Counted from the stretch's first letter, positions 53,363 to 63,530 are shown. The stretch: DNA of 64,000 bases from Actinomycetaceae bacterium zg-1166 (GCA_015679245.1 CP064953.1:682001-746000), one strand, 5' to 3'. The notes: generated by a model not told the origin, from the letters alone. Translations and numbers: made by a program.

Positions 53363-56221
53363 TTAGCGAAACAGTGCGGAGAGAAAATTTCCTTGGCTTC
53401 GCACACGTGCAAGGATGAGCGTTCCTGCTGTCACGAGTGCAAGAGCGACCACGGGGAGAGCAAAAACTAATGCAGCGACTTCCCCTCCTTGGGTAAGAAG
53501 AGAGGAGAAGGGAACCCCGATGAGTCTGAGCGTTCCAACTGCTAGGCTCGCTCCGGCAATCGCCCCAATGAGGCCGAGGATAAGACTTTGAGTGAGGATA
53601 ACTGTGAAGATACGCCTCCTCGTCCATCCTCCTGCAACCAAAGTGGCGTAGCTCTGTGCATCCTCACCCAAGCTGATCCATGTCACGGTTAGTATTGCCA
53701 CGAGTGCGAACACCGCCAAAACGACGCTGGCAACAATATCAGGGGTGCGTGCTTGGATAGAGATAAGTTTTCCTAGAAGCGTGCCGACGATATTGCCGTG
53801 GAAATGTATAAAGAGGAACATAGCGCACTCGGTAATACATATTCCGATTGCCATGCAAAGAGAAGAAATGACGCAACGAGAGGGATGCCGACGAAGAAGC
53901 GAGAACGCTATGGTGAATGACCCCGTATGGGAACGAGTATATCGAGCCCGAAGATTCTTAGCGGTAAGTCGAGGTTTCCCGCGTCCAAGAAGTGCATCAA
54001 GAGGTGTGTTTCTTCGTGAGGCGATGAGTGGGGAGGCGATGGTGAGAAGGGTGAGAATAAAGCTGAGGGGGAGGGCAGAAATAATCCAGCAGAGTGAAAG
54101 GTGGATATGCCATACCTGTGCGAGAAGAAATGCGAGAGTTGCACCTGCAATTGCGCCGCTTGCAGCGATGATTGAGAGATAGAGGAGAACGAACTGAGTG
54201 AGTGTTCTCCGAGTCCATCCGAGAGAATAAAGGATGGTGCAGTGCCTGACCTTGGAGTTCATATGCACGCTTGTTGTGAGAACGAGTGTCAGACTTGCTG
54301 AGCAAAGAACAAGAATAGCAAGAATGAGCGAGACGGAATTGATTGCGGTAACGAGGGTCGTTGCCGTCCCTTTTTCAACCCAGAGATCGCGCAGATGAAT
54401 CTCGGGAAGTCCTGCGCTTTTCATCCTGATCGACGAGTTTGCTGGTGTGTGTTCTAATTCGGGAACAGGCGGAAGTACAACATCGCGAGATGTCATCGAG
54501 GAGCCAGTAAGAATATCAACATTGAGGCCGGGAATTTCCGATATTTTTTGTGCAACAAGGCGGATTTTTTCTGTTGATTGTTCGCTCATCGAATCTATAT
54601 CAGCAACCCGAATTCGAATTGCAGAGATTGGCTTTTCGGTGAGGTCTGGACGAATCTCGCGGTAAGCGTCAATGAATGAATCGAGAGGAGTCAAGATAGC
54701 TGGCGTTAGGGGAACATATCCTTCTGCTTCTCCATCTGAGAGATAGGTGTCGGTAGCGAGGATTGATTGGGATTCTTCACTGACGTCTACACGTGTTGGA
54801 GCAAGCGGAGAGAAAGCACCGGAAAGCTGAGTTTCATCGTAGTGTGAATCAAATCTTGCGTGACCAACTGGAATAAGCGAAAGCAGTGAAGTTTTCGTAA
54901 GAGGGTCAGAATAGGGAATTTTGAGAGAAATAGCCGATCGATATTTGGGTGCAAGAGAAGATAGTGAGGGTGAATTGAGGCGTGTGGAGTAGGTATGGGG
55001 ATGAAGAGTACCTGACGAATCTGCGGAGACATCTAGTGCTCCGGGGCGCACGAGTTCATCAAGCATAATTCCTTGGCTAAGAATGGTGCGAAACTCCTCA
55101 GGTGATGGTGCTGCATCGTGCTGCATGGCGTGGGAATCTGAAGAGAGTGGGGAATGTTGGGAGAGAAATGCCTCCCATATGTCTGTCATTCCAGAGGTAA
55201 AGTGTTGGGTTAATACGGGCGGTTCTGACAATAGCCTGTCGGTAAAGGTGCGTGCTGATTCTTCAGAGGATCCTGTGCCCGTGTGCGCGTATTCCTCGGC
55301 AATAGGAGCGGGAAGTAGATCGACGTCAAAGTCAAGTGTTCTATCGATGCCACTCATGTGGGAATTGAGGAGAATCGGAAGAAGTCTCACATGAGAGGGT
55401 TGTGAGGATTCTGGAGCGGGAAGCCGATAAGGCTCGTAATCAGATGTGTCGAAGTATCTACCTTTGACGATACGTTCGTCGATATGGGAGAGAGCCGCTT
55501 CGGCTTGCGGATCGATAGCGCCGAGGAGGAGATAGGCACTGGTATCGGTCGGTTCTACCGTCGTGCGATTGTCTACAGCCCCGTCGGGGATAGAGAAGGG
55601 ACTGTGGCAGTATGGATGGGTGATATCAGTAAGTTTTTGAATTTCGCATAAGAGTGGGTTGCCAGGAGTGAGTGAACTGGGCGGATCGTGGATTTCGCGA
55701 AAACCAGCCTGAGCAGAATCCAACTCAAGTGTGTGGGGCGTGAAGAAATCGATGTAGGGGGTGAAATTCTGGCGAAATGCCCCGTTTCTTGAGGACGAAC
55801 TCACTGTGGTGCGTGTAAATGCACGTTCATGGGAGGGAAGCATCGATCCGATATCTGTGGTGATATCAAAATCAGCGGAAACAGTACCGATAATCGCAAG
55901 CGGTGCGGCAACGTCAATTCCGGGAATATCGCGAATGTGCGAGAGCTGTTCGAGGGAAATTCCGCCGTAGATTGTCGCAAGAAATCCGGGTGCGACGAGC
56001 CCGGAATCCTTTTCGAGTGTCGAGGTGGTGCCATCTGGCCGAACGAGGATATCGTAACTTCCTCTCCAGTGATCGGCAACTGAGTTTGTTAAGATCAGGC
56101 GTTCGGTGCGTGTAGCACTCGTAAGCAAGAGTGCTGTGGGTAGGGTGAGTGTGAGGGTTGTCAAGAGAACCGCGAGGGAGCGGATGTCGCCTTTAAAATT
56201 CTCCCATGCAAACCGCCACAT
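53363..56221 (-). CDS. FtsX-like ABC transporter permease without adjacent ATPase gene
   Basis: A 952-residue membrane protein of the MacB/FtsX permease type. One hydrophobic segment lies near the N-terminus (residues 15-37), then a long extracytoplasmic region of about 590 residues, and groups of three helices at about 625-760 and 810-940, each containing a VLCSASLTLVLTTSVHMNSK- or VAILTVTWISLGEDAQSYA-like FtsX helix and a GWTRRTLTQFV- or GGWTRRRIFTV-type cytoplasmic helix. Both FtsX repeats are recognisable. No nucleotide-binding partner is adjacent, so the ATPase must be encoded elsewhere. A GGAAGTGAG ribosome site precedes the ATG. Substrate is unknown. Confidence 0.75.
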   Translation of the reverse strand: MWRFAWENFKGDIRSLAVLLTTLTLTLPTALLLTSATRTERLILTNSVADHWRGSYDILVRPDGTTSTLEKDSGLVAPGFLATIYGGISLEQLSHIRDIPGIDVAAPLAIIGTVSADFDITTDIGSMLPSHERAFTRTTVSSSSRNGAFRQNFTPYIDFFTPHTLELDSAQAGFREIHDPPSSLTPGNPLLCEIQKLTDITHPYCHSPFSIPDGAVDNRTTVEPTDTSAYLLLGAIDPQAEAALSHIDERIVKGRYFDTSDYEPYRLPAPESSQPSHVRLLPILLNSHMSGIDRTLDFDVDLLPAPIAEEYAHTGTGSSEESARTFTDRLLSEPPVLTQHFTSGMTDIWEAFLSQHSPLSSDSHAMQHDAAPSPEEFRTILSQGIMLDELVRPGALDVSADSSGTLHPHTYSTRLNSPSLSSLAPKYRSAISLKIPYSDPLTKTSLLSLIPVGHARFDSHYDETQLSGAFSPLAPTRVDVSEESQSILATDTYLSDGEAEGYVPLTPAILTPLDSFIDAYREIRPDLTEKPISAIRIRVADIDSMSEQSTEKIRLVAQKISEIPGLNVDILTGSSMTSRDVVLPPVPELEHTPANSSIRMKSAGLPEIHLRDLWVEKGTATTLVTAINSVSLILAILVLCSASLTLVLTTSVHMNSKVRHCTILYSLGWTRRTLTQFVLLYLSIIAASGAIAGATLAFLLAQVWHIHLSLCWIISALPLSFILTLLTIASPLIASRRNTPLDALLGRGKPRLTAKNLRARYTRSHTGSFTIAFSLLRRHPSRCVISSLCMAIGICITECAMFLFIHFHGNIVGTLLGKLISIQARTPDIVASVVLAVFALVAILTVTWISLGEDAQSYATLVAGGWTRRRIFTVILTQSLILGLIGAIAGASLAVGTLRLIGVPFSSLLTQGGEVAALVFALPVVALALVTAGTLILARVRSQGNFLSALFR

Positions 56222-56323
56222 TGCTCACTTCCAAATTTGAGTACTACTACAGTTAGTTAGTGAATATCTTGCGAAAATATATTTCCCGACATCTCGCTAT
56301 CGCTCTAGTTGTTTCTATCCGGT

Positions 56324-56653
56324 CTAACGCGCTCCATAACGGATGTAAGCGTACAATCCGAACCCTTCATTTCCGTCCATACATCGATATCGCTTGACGT
56401 AATAACCATCGGGATTGTAGTTGTGCTTCGGTTCGTTGAGCCACTGCGCGCAATCCCGCATGTTTCCACGTGGAAATGCCTTTTCCAATATCCACGTGTA
56501 TGGAGATATCACACGTTCGTGTTCTGTTGATTCGGTTGATGCTAATTCGATTGTTGTTGCAGGAAGACCGTGCGCTTGTGCTGCGCTGAGCCCTGCGAAT
56601 GCACATGCTCCAGCAATTAGCAGGCTGTATGCGGGAAAGAATGTAGATTTCAT
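56324..56653 (-). CDS. Small secreted protein of unknown function
   Basis: A 109-residue product with a clear signal peptide: MKST, then hydrophobic FFPAYSLLIAGACAFAGL, ending at SAAQA-HG (AQA cleavage around residue 27). The mature part has two cysteines (in RDCAQWL and YRCMDG), able to form one disulfide, and is rich in Tyr and Gly at its end. No known family was recognised. An AGGAGTGAATC site precedes the ATG. It lies 102 bases before the FtsX-like permease on the same strand, so the two could be co-transcribed. A bacteriocin-like or cell-envelope role is only a guess. Confidence 0.6.
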   Translation of the reverse strand: MKSTFFPAYSLLIAGACAFAGLSAAQAHGLPATTIELASTESTEHERVISPYTWILEKAFPRGNMRDCAQWLNEPKHNYNPDGYYVKRYRCMDGNEGFGLYAYIRYGAR

Positions 56654-56773
56654 GATTCACTCCTGTGTCGGCTCTGAGTTCCGTCACGAAGATTGGATAC
56701 CTATATGTTACACGTCACAAATCGCATGTGTGCCATCTTGCACAAACCGCACATGCGGCAATGTGCAAAGTGA

Positions 56774-58018
56774 CTAGAAGAGCGGGGCGAGCATCCCGAT
56801 AAGCCGTTCGCCTACACGAGCCAGGCGTGAGCGCCTGCGCCACTCCTGGAGTGTGAGTTCACGCGAGTTCGTGAGATCCATCGTAAAGATCTGCTCCATC
56901 GCAGTGGCGAAATCAGGATCGAAGATCTCCATATTGATTTCGAAGTTTCCTCGCAAGGAGAGGCGGTCGATATTCGCTGTGCCGACGGTGGACCAGCGCC
57001 CGTCAATTGTCATTGTCTTAGCGTGAACCATTGCCTCCTGATAAAGCCAGATGTGCACGCCTGCGCGCAAGAGATCGTCGTAGTAGCCGCGCCCAGCCCA
57101 ATCTGCGTAGATGTGATTGGAGTATTCGGGAATAAGAATGCGCACGTCCACGCCGCGACGAGCCGCACGAATGAGGGATTCGAGCATAGGTTCATCGGGG
57201 ATGAAATAACCCATTGTGATCCATGCACGCGTGGTGGCTCTAGCGAGCATACTCATGTAGAGCGAGCTGATTGGGTAGATATTTCGTGCTGGAGTGTTTT
57301 CAATAGCACTAATATCGGGATCCCAATCGTGGGCTCCTGAATCTTGAAGGGTCGGCAGATCCTGCTTACGGTAGGAATTCCACATATGGATAAAGGAGTT
57401 CTCTAACTCCCATGTGCCAGGGCCTTCAATGCGCATATGAGTATCACGCCAGTGGCGAGCATAAAGAGTGCCGATGTTGTAACCGCCAATGTAGCCTGTG
57501 TGCCCATCTATAGTGAGAATTTTGCGGTGGTCGCGCCCTTTATCGCGCGAACGCCCTGTGAGAATCCCTGTGCGTACAAAGGGGAAGTTGAAGGTGTGCA
57601 AATGCTCGATCTCTGGCCAATGGCGAAAACGAGGATCCTGGTTGAAATTCCCCCATGTATCCAAGATGATGTAGGTTTCTACACCGCGTCGAGCCGCATC
57701 AATAAGGGCGTCGCGGAACTCAAGGCCAGTTTCGTCGGCTTTGACAATGAAACATTCGAAATAGATGTGCTTATGTGCTTTTCGAATATCCTCAAGCATG
57801 GCATCGTAGAGGTCACGCCCATAGGTGTAGAGGGTGGTGTGATTATCTCCCACCTGCGTGTGGATAGGAGCTTCGTGCGGGAACTTCCCGCTGGGGGGCA
57901 TACGACGTTTGCGCATCTCATCCACGCTGGTCACTGCTCCAAGAGCTGCTGCTTGGGTGCCGATAAGTGCGAGAGCACCGATACGGAGAGTTCGAAGGAA
58001 ACGGGCGCGCGTGGACAT
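56774..58018 (-). CDS. Phospholipase D family protein, probable cardiolipin synthase
   Basis: A phospholipase-D-fold enzyme with two HKD motifs: HRKILTIDG near residue 165 and HAKTMTIDG near residue 335, each followed by Gly-rich NIG- or NID-type segments. The N-terminus has a hydrophobic stretch (GALALIGTQAAALGAV), a signal anchor, placing the enzyme at the membrane. Length (414 residues) and domain content fit bacterial cardiolipin synthase-like proteins, which condense phosphatidylglycerol; the exact lipid substrate is not certain. TAAAGT ends six bases before the ATG on the coding strand, pointing to a leaderless start. It is divergent from gatC. Confidence 0.82.
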   Translation of the reverse strand: MSTRARFLRTLRIGALALIGTQAAALGAVTSVDEMRKRRMPPSGKFPHEAPIHTQVGDNHTTLYTYGRDLYDAMLEDIRKAHKHIYFECFIVKADETGLEFRDALIDAARRGVETYIILDTWGNFNQDPRFRHWPEIEHLHTFNFPFVRTGILTGRSRDKGRDHRKILTIDGHTGYIGGYNIGTLYARHWRDTHMRIEGPGTWELENSFIHMWNSYRKQDLPTLQDSGAHDWDPDISAIENTPARNIYPISSLYMSMLARATTRAWITMGYFIPDEPMLESLIRAARRGVDVRILIPEYSNHIYADWAGRGYYDDLLRAGVHIWLYQEAMVHAKTMTIDGRWSTVGTANIDRLSLRGNFEINMEIFDPDFATAMEQIFTMDLTNSRELTLQEWRRRSRLARVGERLIGMLAPLF

Positions 58019-58438
58019 GCTTCTACTTTAACAATCAAGCTGGACAGGATTGCGCGTGTCTGTGCTCTGTCTCTTTTCTCTCTTCGCTTCGGCAGAAAAC
58101 CCGTATGTTGCCCCGTGCCCATGAACTTTTGTCCCAGGTTCGCTGGCCTTTTATTCTGCGTGATCGCGGGCCTAGCTGGTGTCTCCACTTCCTTGAGCCT
58201 TGCTCTCGCGCTTGTAGACTCTAGCCGGAGCCGTAGCAAACGCCAATCGACGCAGAGCGCTTGTGCCCTCGCGGTCGTGGGGGACGCACTCGTTGCCCAC
58301 GTCGTCTTCTCTCATGTCGTCTTCTCTCATACTTCGTCGTGCCTGTTTCTTCCGAGCTTCTGCACCATCTCTAGGCGGGGCGAACACAAACAAAACTGAT
58401 AAGCGTGCGGATACATGCAGGGGGTGGGTGAGGCAACG
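58019..58438. other. Region between the PLD gene and gatC
   Basis: Gene-free. It contains a perfect tandem duplication of GTCGTCTTCTCTCAT (58301-58315 and 58316-58330) and holds the -10-like sequence TAAAGT at 58025-58030 (minus strand) for the PLD gene. A longer frame running through it and opposite the PLD gene is not supported. Confidence 0.45.
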
Positions 58439-58452
58439 TAGAATTAGAGCCA
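58439..58452 (+). promoter_or_regulatory. -10-like element giving a leaderless start of gatCAB
   Basis: TAGAAT (58439-58444) is followed by TAGAGCC and the ATG at 58452, the same arrangement as at fumC. No Shine-Dalgarno is seen. This supports 58452 as the gatC start. Confidence 0.45.
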
Positions 58453-58748
58453 TGTCCTCATTTTCTGTAGACGAGGTGGCGCGCGTCGCCGGCCTCGCAC
58501 GCATTGCCCTCACCCAGGAGGAAATCGAACGCTTCGCTGGCGAACTTGCCGTCATCTCCGAAGCCGTTGCGAAGGTTTCCGAGGTAGCCACGCCTGATGT
58601 TCCAGCTACAAGCCATCCCATCCCACTAGCGAATGTAGCTCGTGAGGATGTTGTTGTGCCTACCCTTGATCGCGCCGAAGTTCTGGCTGCGGCTCCCGCC
58701 TCCGAGGATGGGAAATTCCTCGTCCCGCAGATCCTCGGGGAGGAATAA
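58452..58748 (+). CDS. gatC: Asp-tRNA(Asn)/Glu-tRNA(Gln) amidotransferase subunit C
   Basis: GatC is the small belt subunit that holds GatA and GatB together. From the ATG at 58452 the protein has 98 residues, the standard size, starting [20 protein letters not shown] and containing [13 protein letters not shown] and the C-terminal LRDRDAE-like helix replaced by the usual [20 protein letters not shown] longer frame from 58263 is not supported by homology. Its stop overlaps the gatA start (TAATG), and the three genes form one operon. Confidence 0.95.
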   Translation: MSSFSVDEVARVAGLARIALTQEEIERFAGELAVISEAVAKVSEVATPDVPATSHPIPLANVAREDVVVPTLDRAEVLAAAPASEDGKFLVPQILGEE

Positions 58749-60256
58749 TGAAGGAAATTCTCAAGAAATCTGCCTGTGAGCTAGCCGATATGCTCGCTCG
58801 CGGCGAGGTCACTTCTGTGGAGCTAACCACCTCATGCCTTGAGCGCATCCATGCCCTCAATTCCAAGGTCAATGCTTTCCTTTTCATCGACGACGAGGGC
58901 GCCCTTGCCACGGCTCGCGAGGTGGATGCCAAACGCGCAGCGGGGGAGAAGCTCTCCCGTCTTGCCGGTGTGCCGATCGCGGTGAAAGACAATATGGTCA
59001 CGCGCGGTGTACCCACTACTTGTGCTTCGAAGATTCTTGAAGGTTGGCTCCCTCCCTACGATGCGACCGTGGTAACCAAACTCCGTGAGGCTGGACTGCC
59101 CATCGTCGGTAAGACGAATATGGACGAATTTGCAATGGGTTCTTCTACTGAACACTCGGCCTTTGGCTCCACGCGTAATCCGTGGGATGTGGGCAGAATC
59201 CCTGGCGGTTCGGGTGGCGGTTCAGCTGCCGCAGTGGCTGCCTTCATGGTGCCGCTCGCACTCGGCTCTGATACGGGTGGCTCAATTCGCCAGCCGGGGG
59301 CTGTCACGGGCACCGTGGGTGTGAAGCCTACGTATGGTGCCGTTTCGCGATACGGCCTCGTGGCGATGGCCTCTTCGCTCGACCAGATCGGCCCTGTCAC
59401 CCGCACTGTGGGTGATGCGGCAGCTCTCCAGGAGATTGTTGGCGGCTACGATCCCCTTGATTCCACTTCTCTCGATGAACCTGTTCCGCCCTTCGAAATG
59501 CTCACCTCTCGCTATAGTGAATCCCTTGCGGGTGTGCGTGTGGGTGTTGTTAAACAACTCCAAGGCGAGGGCTATCAAGAAGGTGTGCTCGAATCTTTTC
59601 ATGCGAGCGTGGAACTTCTTAAAGATCTTGGCGCTCAAATCGTGGAGGTAGACTGCCCTTCCTTTGATTACGCTCTAGCGGCCTACTACCTCATCATGCC
59701 GGCTGAGGTTTCCTCGAACCTCGCGCGTTTTGATGGTATGCGCTATGGTTTGCGAGTTGAGCCTGAATCCGGGCCGGTGACGGCTGAGACAGTCATGGCT
59801 GCCACTCGTGAAGCTGGCTTTGGTGACGAAGTCAAGCGCCGTATTATCCTGGGTACCCATGTGCTTTCGGCTGGCTTCTTTGATGCGTACTACGGCAGTG
59901 CCCAGAAGGTCCGCACTCTTGTTCAGCGTGACTTCGAAGCCGCATTCGCTTCCTGCGACGTGCTAGTTTCGCCTACGGCTCCCACCACAGCCTTCGCCTT
60001 TGGTGAGAAGATGAACGATCCGATGGCGATGTATCTCAACGACATTGCGACGATCCCCGCCAACCTTGCCGGTGTACCGGCGATGTCCCTACCCTGTGGT
60101 GTGGCAAAGGAAGACGGGCTTCCTGTGGGATTCCAGATTCTTGCTCCCGCCCATAAGGATACTTCGATGTATGAAATTGCTGGCGCTCTTGAGCGTGCCT
60201 TAGGAGAACCGCTTGCCGAGAGCTGCCCGGCATCTAGCTGGGAGGAGGAAGCCTGA
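58748..60256 (+). CDS. gatA: Asp-tRNA(Asn)/Glu-tRNA(Gln) amidotransferase subunit A
   Basis: GatA releases ammonia from glutamine for GatB, which converts misacylated Glu-tRNA(Gln) to Gln-tRNA(Gln). The amidase catalytic triad is visible: Lys80 in IAVKDN, Ser155 in PGGSGGGSA and Ser179 in [10 protein letters not shown]. The 502 residues are normal. The gene starts on the last base of gatC and ends one base into gatB (TGATGGAT), giving tight coupling. Organisms using GatCAB generally lack glutaminyl-tRNA synthetase, so this pathway is probably essential here. Confidence 0.97.
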   Translation: MKEILKKSACELADMLARGEVTSVELTTSCLERIHALNSKVNAFLFIDDEGALATAREVDAKRAAGEKLSRLAGVPIAVKDNMVTRGVPTTCASKILEGWLPPYDATVVTKLREAGLPIVGKTNMDEFAMGSSTEHSAFGSTRNPWDVGRIPGGSGGGSAAAVAAFMVPLALGSDTGGSIRQPGAVTGTVGVKPTYGAVSRYGLVAMASSLDQIGPVTRTVGDAAALQEIVGGYDPLDSTSLDEPVPPFEMLTSRYSESLAGVRVGVVKQLQGEGYQEGVLESFHASVELLKDLGAQIVEVDCPSFDYALAAYYLIMPAEVSSNLARFDGMRYGLRVEPESGPVTAETVMAATREAGFGDEVKRRIILGTHVLSAGFFDAYYGSAQKVRTLVQRDFEAAFASCDVLVSPTAPTTAFAFGEKMNDPMAMYLNDIATIPANLAGVPAMSLPCGVAKEDGLPVGFQILAPAHKDTSMYEIAGALERALGEPLAESCPASSWEEEA

Positions 60257-61752
60257 TGGATGAACTCATGGATTTCGAGGAAGCCGTCTCACGCTTCGAC
60301 CCTGTCATTGGCCTGGAAGTTCACGTCGAACTGGGCACTACTACGAAGATGTTCGACGGCGCCCCCAACGCCTTTGGAGGTGAAGCTAACACCTACGTTA
60401 CTCCCGTCTCCCTAGGACTTCCCGGCTCACTTCCTGTGGTCAATCGTAAGGCCGTGGAATATGCCATTAAGATCGGTTTGGCTCTCAACTGCTCCATCGC
60501 CGAAAGCTGCCGTTTCGCGCGCAAGAATTACTTCTATCCTGATCTCGTCAAAGCCTTCCAAACATCGCAGGCCGATGAACCAATTGCAAGCGAGGGGTAT
60601 CTGGATCTGGATTTGGCTGACGGCTCCACCTATCGCTTTCCGATTGAGCGCGCCCATATGGAGGAAGATGCGGGGAAGAATACGCATGTAGGCGGCGATG
60701 CTGGGCGCATTCAGGGGGCGAAGTACTCACTCGTCGACTATAACCGTGCTGGTGTGCCACTTGTGGAGATTGTCTCCCATCCAGCTACCGGGGTGGGACG
60801 CAACGCTCCCGAGGTGGCAGCTGCCTATGTGCGTTCGCTGCGCGATATCTTCCGTGCTCTTGGTGTCTCCGAGGCGCGAATGGAACGAGGAAATGTGCGT
60901 GCAGACGTCAACGTCTCTCTACGTGAGAATGCGGAAGCGCCTTTTGGAACCCGCACCGAGACGAAGAACGTCAATTCCTTCCGTGGCATCGAAAATGCTG
61001 TACGCTACGAGATTCAGCGCCAGGCTGCCATTCTTGCTACTGGTGGTAAGGTGATCCAGGAGACTCGCCATTACCATGAAGAAGATGGCTCCACGTCTTC
61101 TGGGCGGCCGAAGTCGGACTCGGAAGATTACCGTTACTTCCCTGAACCCGATCTTGTGCCGGTTAAGCCCGCGCGCAAATGGGTGGAAGAGCTTCGTGCC
61201 TCACTTCCGGAACTTCCTGCCGCGCGCCGCCGCCGCATTAAGGAAGAATGGAATCTCAGTGCTGAAGAACTGCGCGATCTTATCAACGCCGGTGCAATTG
61301 ACCTTGTGGAAGAAACCATTAAGGCTGGTGCAAGCTCAGCTGGGGCGCGCAAATGGTGGATGGGTGATATTGCCCGCTATGCGAAGGAAGCTGAGATTGA
61401 ACTCGACGAGGTTCCTGTGACTGCACAGAGCGTGGCTGAACTTGACGCACTTGTGGTTGAAGGCAAGCTCACCGATAAGCTCGCTCGCCAGGCTCTTGAA
61501 GGAATGCTTGCAGGTGAGGGAAGTGCGCGTGAAGTTGTGGCTGCTCGTGGCCTCGAAGTTGTCTCTGACGAAGGTGCTCTCGTTGCTGCCGTTGACGAAG
61601 CTCTTGCCGCTCATCCCGGAATTGTTGAAAAGATCCGTGGAGGTAAGGTGCAGGCTGCTGGTGCGATTGTAGGTGCCGTTATGAAGGCCACTCAAGGCAA
61701 GGCTGATGCGGCTCGTGTACGTGAAATTATTATGGAGCGAGTAGAGGGCTAA
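60256..61752 (+). CDS. gatB: Asp-tRNA(Asn)/Glu-tRNA(Gln) amidotransferase subunit B
   Basis: GatB is the kinase/transamidase subunit that phosphorylates the misacylated tRNA and attaches the ammonia. The catalytic domain starts [17 protein letters not shown] and includes [14 protein letters not shown] and [18 protein letters not shown]. The tail YqeY/GatB domain (about residues 350-498) binds tRNA. At 498 residues it is standard. The ATG overlaps the gatA stop. A hairpin at 61782-61823 follows, and the next gene is convergent. Confidence 0.97.
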   Translation: MDELMDFEEAVSRFDPVIGLEVHVELGTTTKMFDGAPNAFGGEANTYVTPVSLGLPGSLPVVNRKAVEYAIKIGLALNCSIAESCRFARKNYFYPDLVKAFQTSQADEPIASEGYLDLDLADGSTYRFPIERAHMEEDAGKNTHVGGDAGRIQGAKYSLVDYNRAGVPLVEIVSHPATGVGRNAPEVAAAYVRSLRDIFRALGVSEARMERGNVRADVNVSLRENAEAPFGTRTETKNVNSFRGIENAVRYEIQRQAAILATGGKVIQETRHYHEEDGSTSSGRPKSDSEDYRYFPEPDLVPVKPARKWVEELRASLPELPAARRRRIKEEWNLSAEELRDLINAGAIDLVEETIKAGASSAGARKWWMGDIARYAKEAEIELDEVPVTAQSVAELDALVVEGKLTDKLARQALEGMLAGEGSAREVVAARGLEVVSDEGALVAAVDEALAAHPGIVEKIRGGKVQAAGAIVGAVMKATQGKADAARVREIIMERVEG

Positions 61753-61781
61753 TACGCTGGTAGATAGGTGATTTACGCACA

Positions 61782-61823
61782 CAGCGGTGGGGCGAAGTCA
61801 AAAGGTGATTCGTCCCACCACTG
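61782..61823. terminator. Hairpin between gatB and the converging oxidoreductase gene
   Basis: CAGCGGTGGGGCGAA (61782-61796) and TTCGTCCCACCACTG (61809-61823) pair over 15 positions with one mismatch and one wobble, around a 12-base loop. It probably terminates gatCAB. The rest of the gap up to 61905 is without features. Confidence 0.6.
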
Positions 61824-61905
61824 CATAGTGGCCTGTGCGGCTCTTTGTGGAGCCTTTCTTCTTGTCGCAGTGTCTCTTTCGCTCGCGCCTTGAGCGTGGA
61901 TTCTC

Positions 61906-62544
61906 TTAGATGCTGTCGATAGCCTGAGCGATTGGCGTCTCGCCGTCGCTCATACGAATAATTTTCTTGAAGGTATTGTCTTTATCAGCGATATAGGCGA
62001 GAGTGCGTGCAACATTGGGAATTGAGTTGGGTTGAGACTTCTCTACGTTAATCGCGATTTTGCCACTCCCTTCAGGTGCTTCCACAAGGTTTCCGGGCTG
62101 GATGATGGTGTAGGTAAGGTCGGTATTCTGGATGAGCCACTGATCCGCAAAATACTTGGCAATGTTGTAATTTGTGAGATTGATAAGGTTGGGATCTGTC
62201 CATTTGTCTGGTTCGGTTGCAAATACCGATGACAGCATGACAAAACGGGTAATCTCGACCGTGTGTGCTGCCTGCATGAGTTTTACTGCTCCAAATGCAT
62301 CAGTTTGGAGCAGATCTTTGCCACGTGAACCTGCCGTGAAGTAGACGGCATCATTTTCTGCGATAACTTTGCTGAGATCGGCAGTGCTCTCGTGGAGATC
62401 CATGTGAACTGGTGTGACACCTTCGAGACGAATAACCTTGTCAGGCCGACGAGCCCCAGCAGTGACGTAGTGGCCGAAATGGACGAGTTCTTTTATCATC
62501 TCTCCGGCTACACGTCCGGTAGCTCCTGCAACGAAGATTTTCAT
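61906..62544 (-). CDS. NAD(P)-binding oxidoreductase (NmrA/SDR-like)
   Basis: A 212-residue Rossmann protein of the atypical short-chain dehydrogenase type. The dinucleotide loop GATGRVAGEM lies at residues 7-16, and a YxxxK-like NYNIAKYFADQW segment follows near 130. The second half reads YTIIQPGNLVEAPEGSGKI, typical of NAD(P)H-binding domain-containing proteins. Members are often NADPH sensors or reductases; no substrate is evident. The AAAGGAGG ribosome site is strong. The gene upstream on the same strand, about 130 bases away, is a GntR regulator, possibly in the same transcript. Confidence 0.78.
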   Translation of the reverse strand: MKIFVAGATGRVAGEMIKELVHFGHYVTAGARRPDKVIRLEGVTPVHMDLHESTADLSKVIAENDAVYFTAGSRGKDLLQTDAFGAVKLMQAAHTVEITRFVMLSSVFATEPDKWTDPNLINLTNYNIAKYFADQWLIQNTDLTYTIIQPGNLVEAPEGSGKIAINVEKSQPNSIPNVARTLAYIADKDNTFKKIIRMSDGETPIAQAIDSI

Positions 62545-62673
62545 CGAAAATACCTCCTTTAAGATCCTCTCGTGTCATGTGCGGATGAGCGTATCTGCGA
62601 GATAAATTTTCCTCGTTCACCGCGTACGCATTCAAGATACGTGGGTATGCCGATGGAGTTATGCACAACGTTA

Positions 62674-63447
62674 TTACTGTAGTGCGGTGGCTTCTGCGAA
62701 AAGTGTGAAGGTTACCTGATATCGGTTGGCATCGTAGAGATGGCGGCCAAATTCTACGATACGTCCGCTCTCTTCGATGCTTGTTCGTTCGGTGGTGACG
62801 AGGGGTGAGCCTTCGGCTAGGTGTAGGAGTTCTGATTCGCGAGTGCCAGCAAGTTTGGCACCTACGCGTTGGGTGGCTGAGGCGAGTTTGATTCCTGCAT
62901 CGCGTAGGCAGTGGTAGAGGCCATGGCGTGAAAGATCTGTAAAACTTGGGGCAAACTCAATGGGAAGAATATTCGTCATAATGCCGAGAGGTTCGTCGTT
63001 ACTCCATCGGAGGCGTTCGATCTTTACGATCTCTGTCCCCTTCGTGCAGCCGAGGAGTTCAGCGCGCCCCTCGTCGGCTAGGGAGACTTCGTAACTTAGG
63101 ACGTCGGTGCGGGGCTTGAGTCCGGCATCTTTGAGATCATCGTAGAGGCTTGTGAGGCCGATTTTGCGGTGAATGTGGGGGAGCGTGACGCGGGTGCCTG
63201 AACCTCGTCGTCGTGCGAGAAGGCCTGCAGCTACAAGGTCGTGGAAGGCACGACGAACAGTTGGGCGCGATACGTGGAGGCGTGCAGAGAGGGTTACTTC
63301 GTCTTCGAGGAGTTGGCCAGCGGGTAGTTCTCCGGAAAGAATGAGCGCACTGATCGGCTCAGAAACTTGGGTATGGAGAGGGATCGACGAGTCACGATCG
63401 ATCGTGATATCGACGAGGTAGGGTTCGTCGAGTGAGTTGCTTGCCAT
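62674..63447 (-). CDS. GntR/HutC-family regulator with UTRA domain
   Basis: A winged-helix regulator (DNA-binding residues about 10-78, containing LPAGQLLEDEVTLSARLHVSRPTVRRAFHDL in pieces LPAGQ-like GELPAGQLLEDEV and VSRPTVRRAFHDLVAAGLL) joined to a C-terminal UTRA ligand domain, including the characteristic end NRYQVTF. The start at 63447 (MASNSLDEPYL) is preferred because TATTCT ends six bases upstream; in-frame starts further upstream exist. It is divergent from iolC, so it probably controls inositol use and senses an inositol-derived metabolite. This is inferred from position. Confidence 0.88.
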   Translation of the reverse strand: MASNSLDEPYLVDITIDRDSSIPLHTQVSEPISALILSGELPAGQLLEDEVTLSARLHVSRPTVRRAFHDLVAAGLLARRRGSGTRVTLPHIHRKIGLTSLYDDLKDAGLKPRTDVLSYEVSLADEGRAELLGCTKGTEIVKIERLRWSNDEPLGIMTNILPIEFAPSFTDLSRHGLYHCLRDAGIKLASATQRVGAKLAGTRESELLHLAEGSPLVTTERTSIEESGRIVEFGRHLYDANRYQVTFTLFAEATALQ

Positions 63448-63453
63448 GGTATG

Positions 63454-63459
63454 AGAATA
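63454..63459 (-). promoter_or_regulatory. -10 element giving a leaderless start of the GntR gene
   Basis: On the minus strand TATTCT ends six bases before the ATG at 63447. It is close to the consensus and supports the shorter start. No Shine-Dalgarno is present. Confidence 0.4.
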
Positions 63460-63530
63460 CATGAGATGGAGGAGAATTCTCCGTTGCGGCAAGGAAAACA
63501 ACGTTGGCAGCATCGTGTTTTTACTAGCAG

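Noticed and set aside
57437-58399. 320-codon frame on the plus strand opposite the PLD gene
   Set aside because: It lies fully antisense to a gene with both HKD motifs, and its product shows no domain; it is a shadow of the opposite strand.
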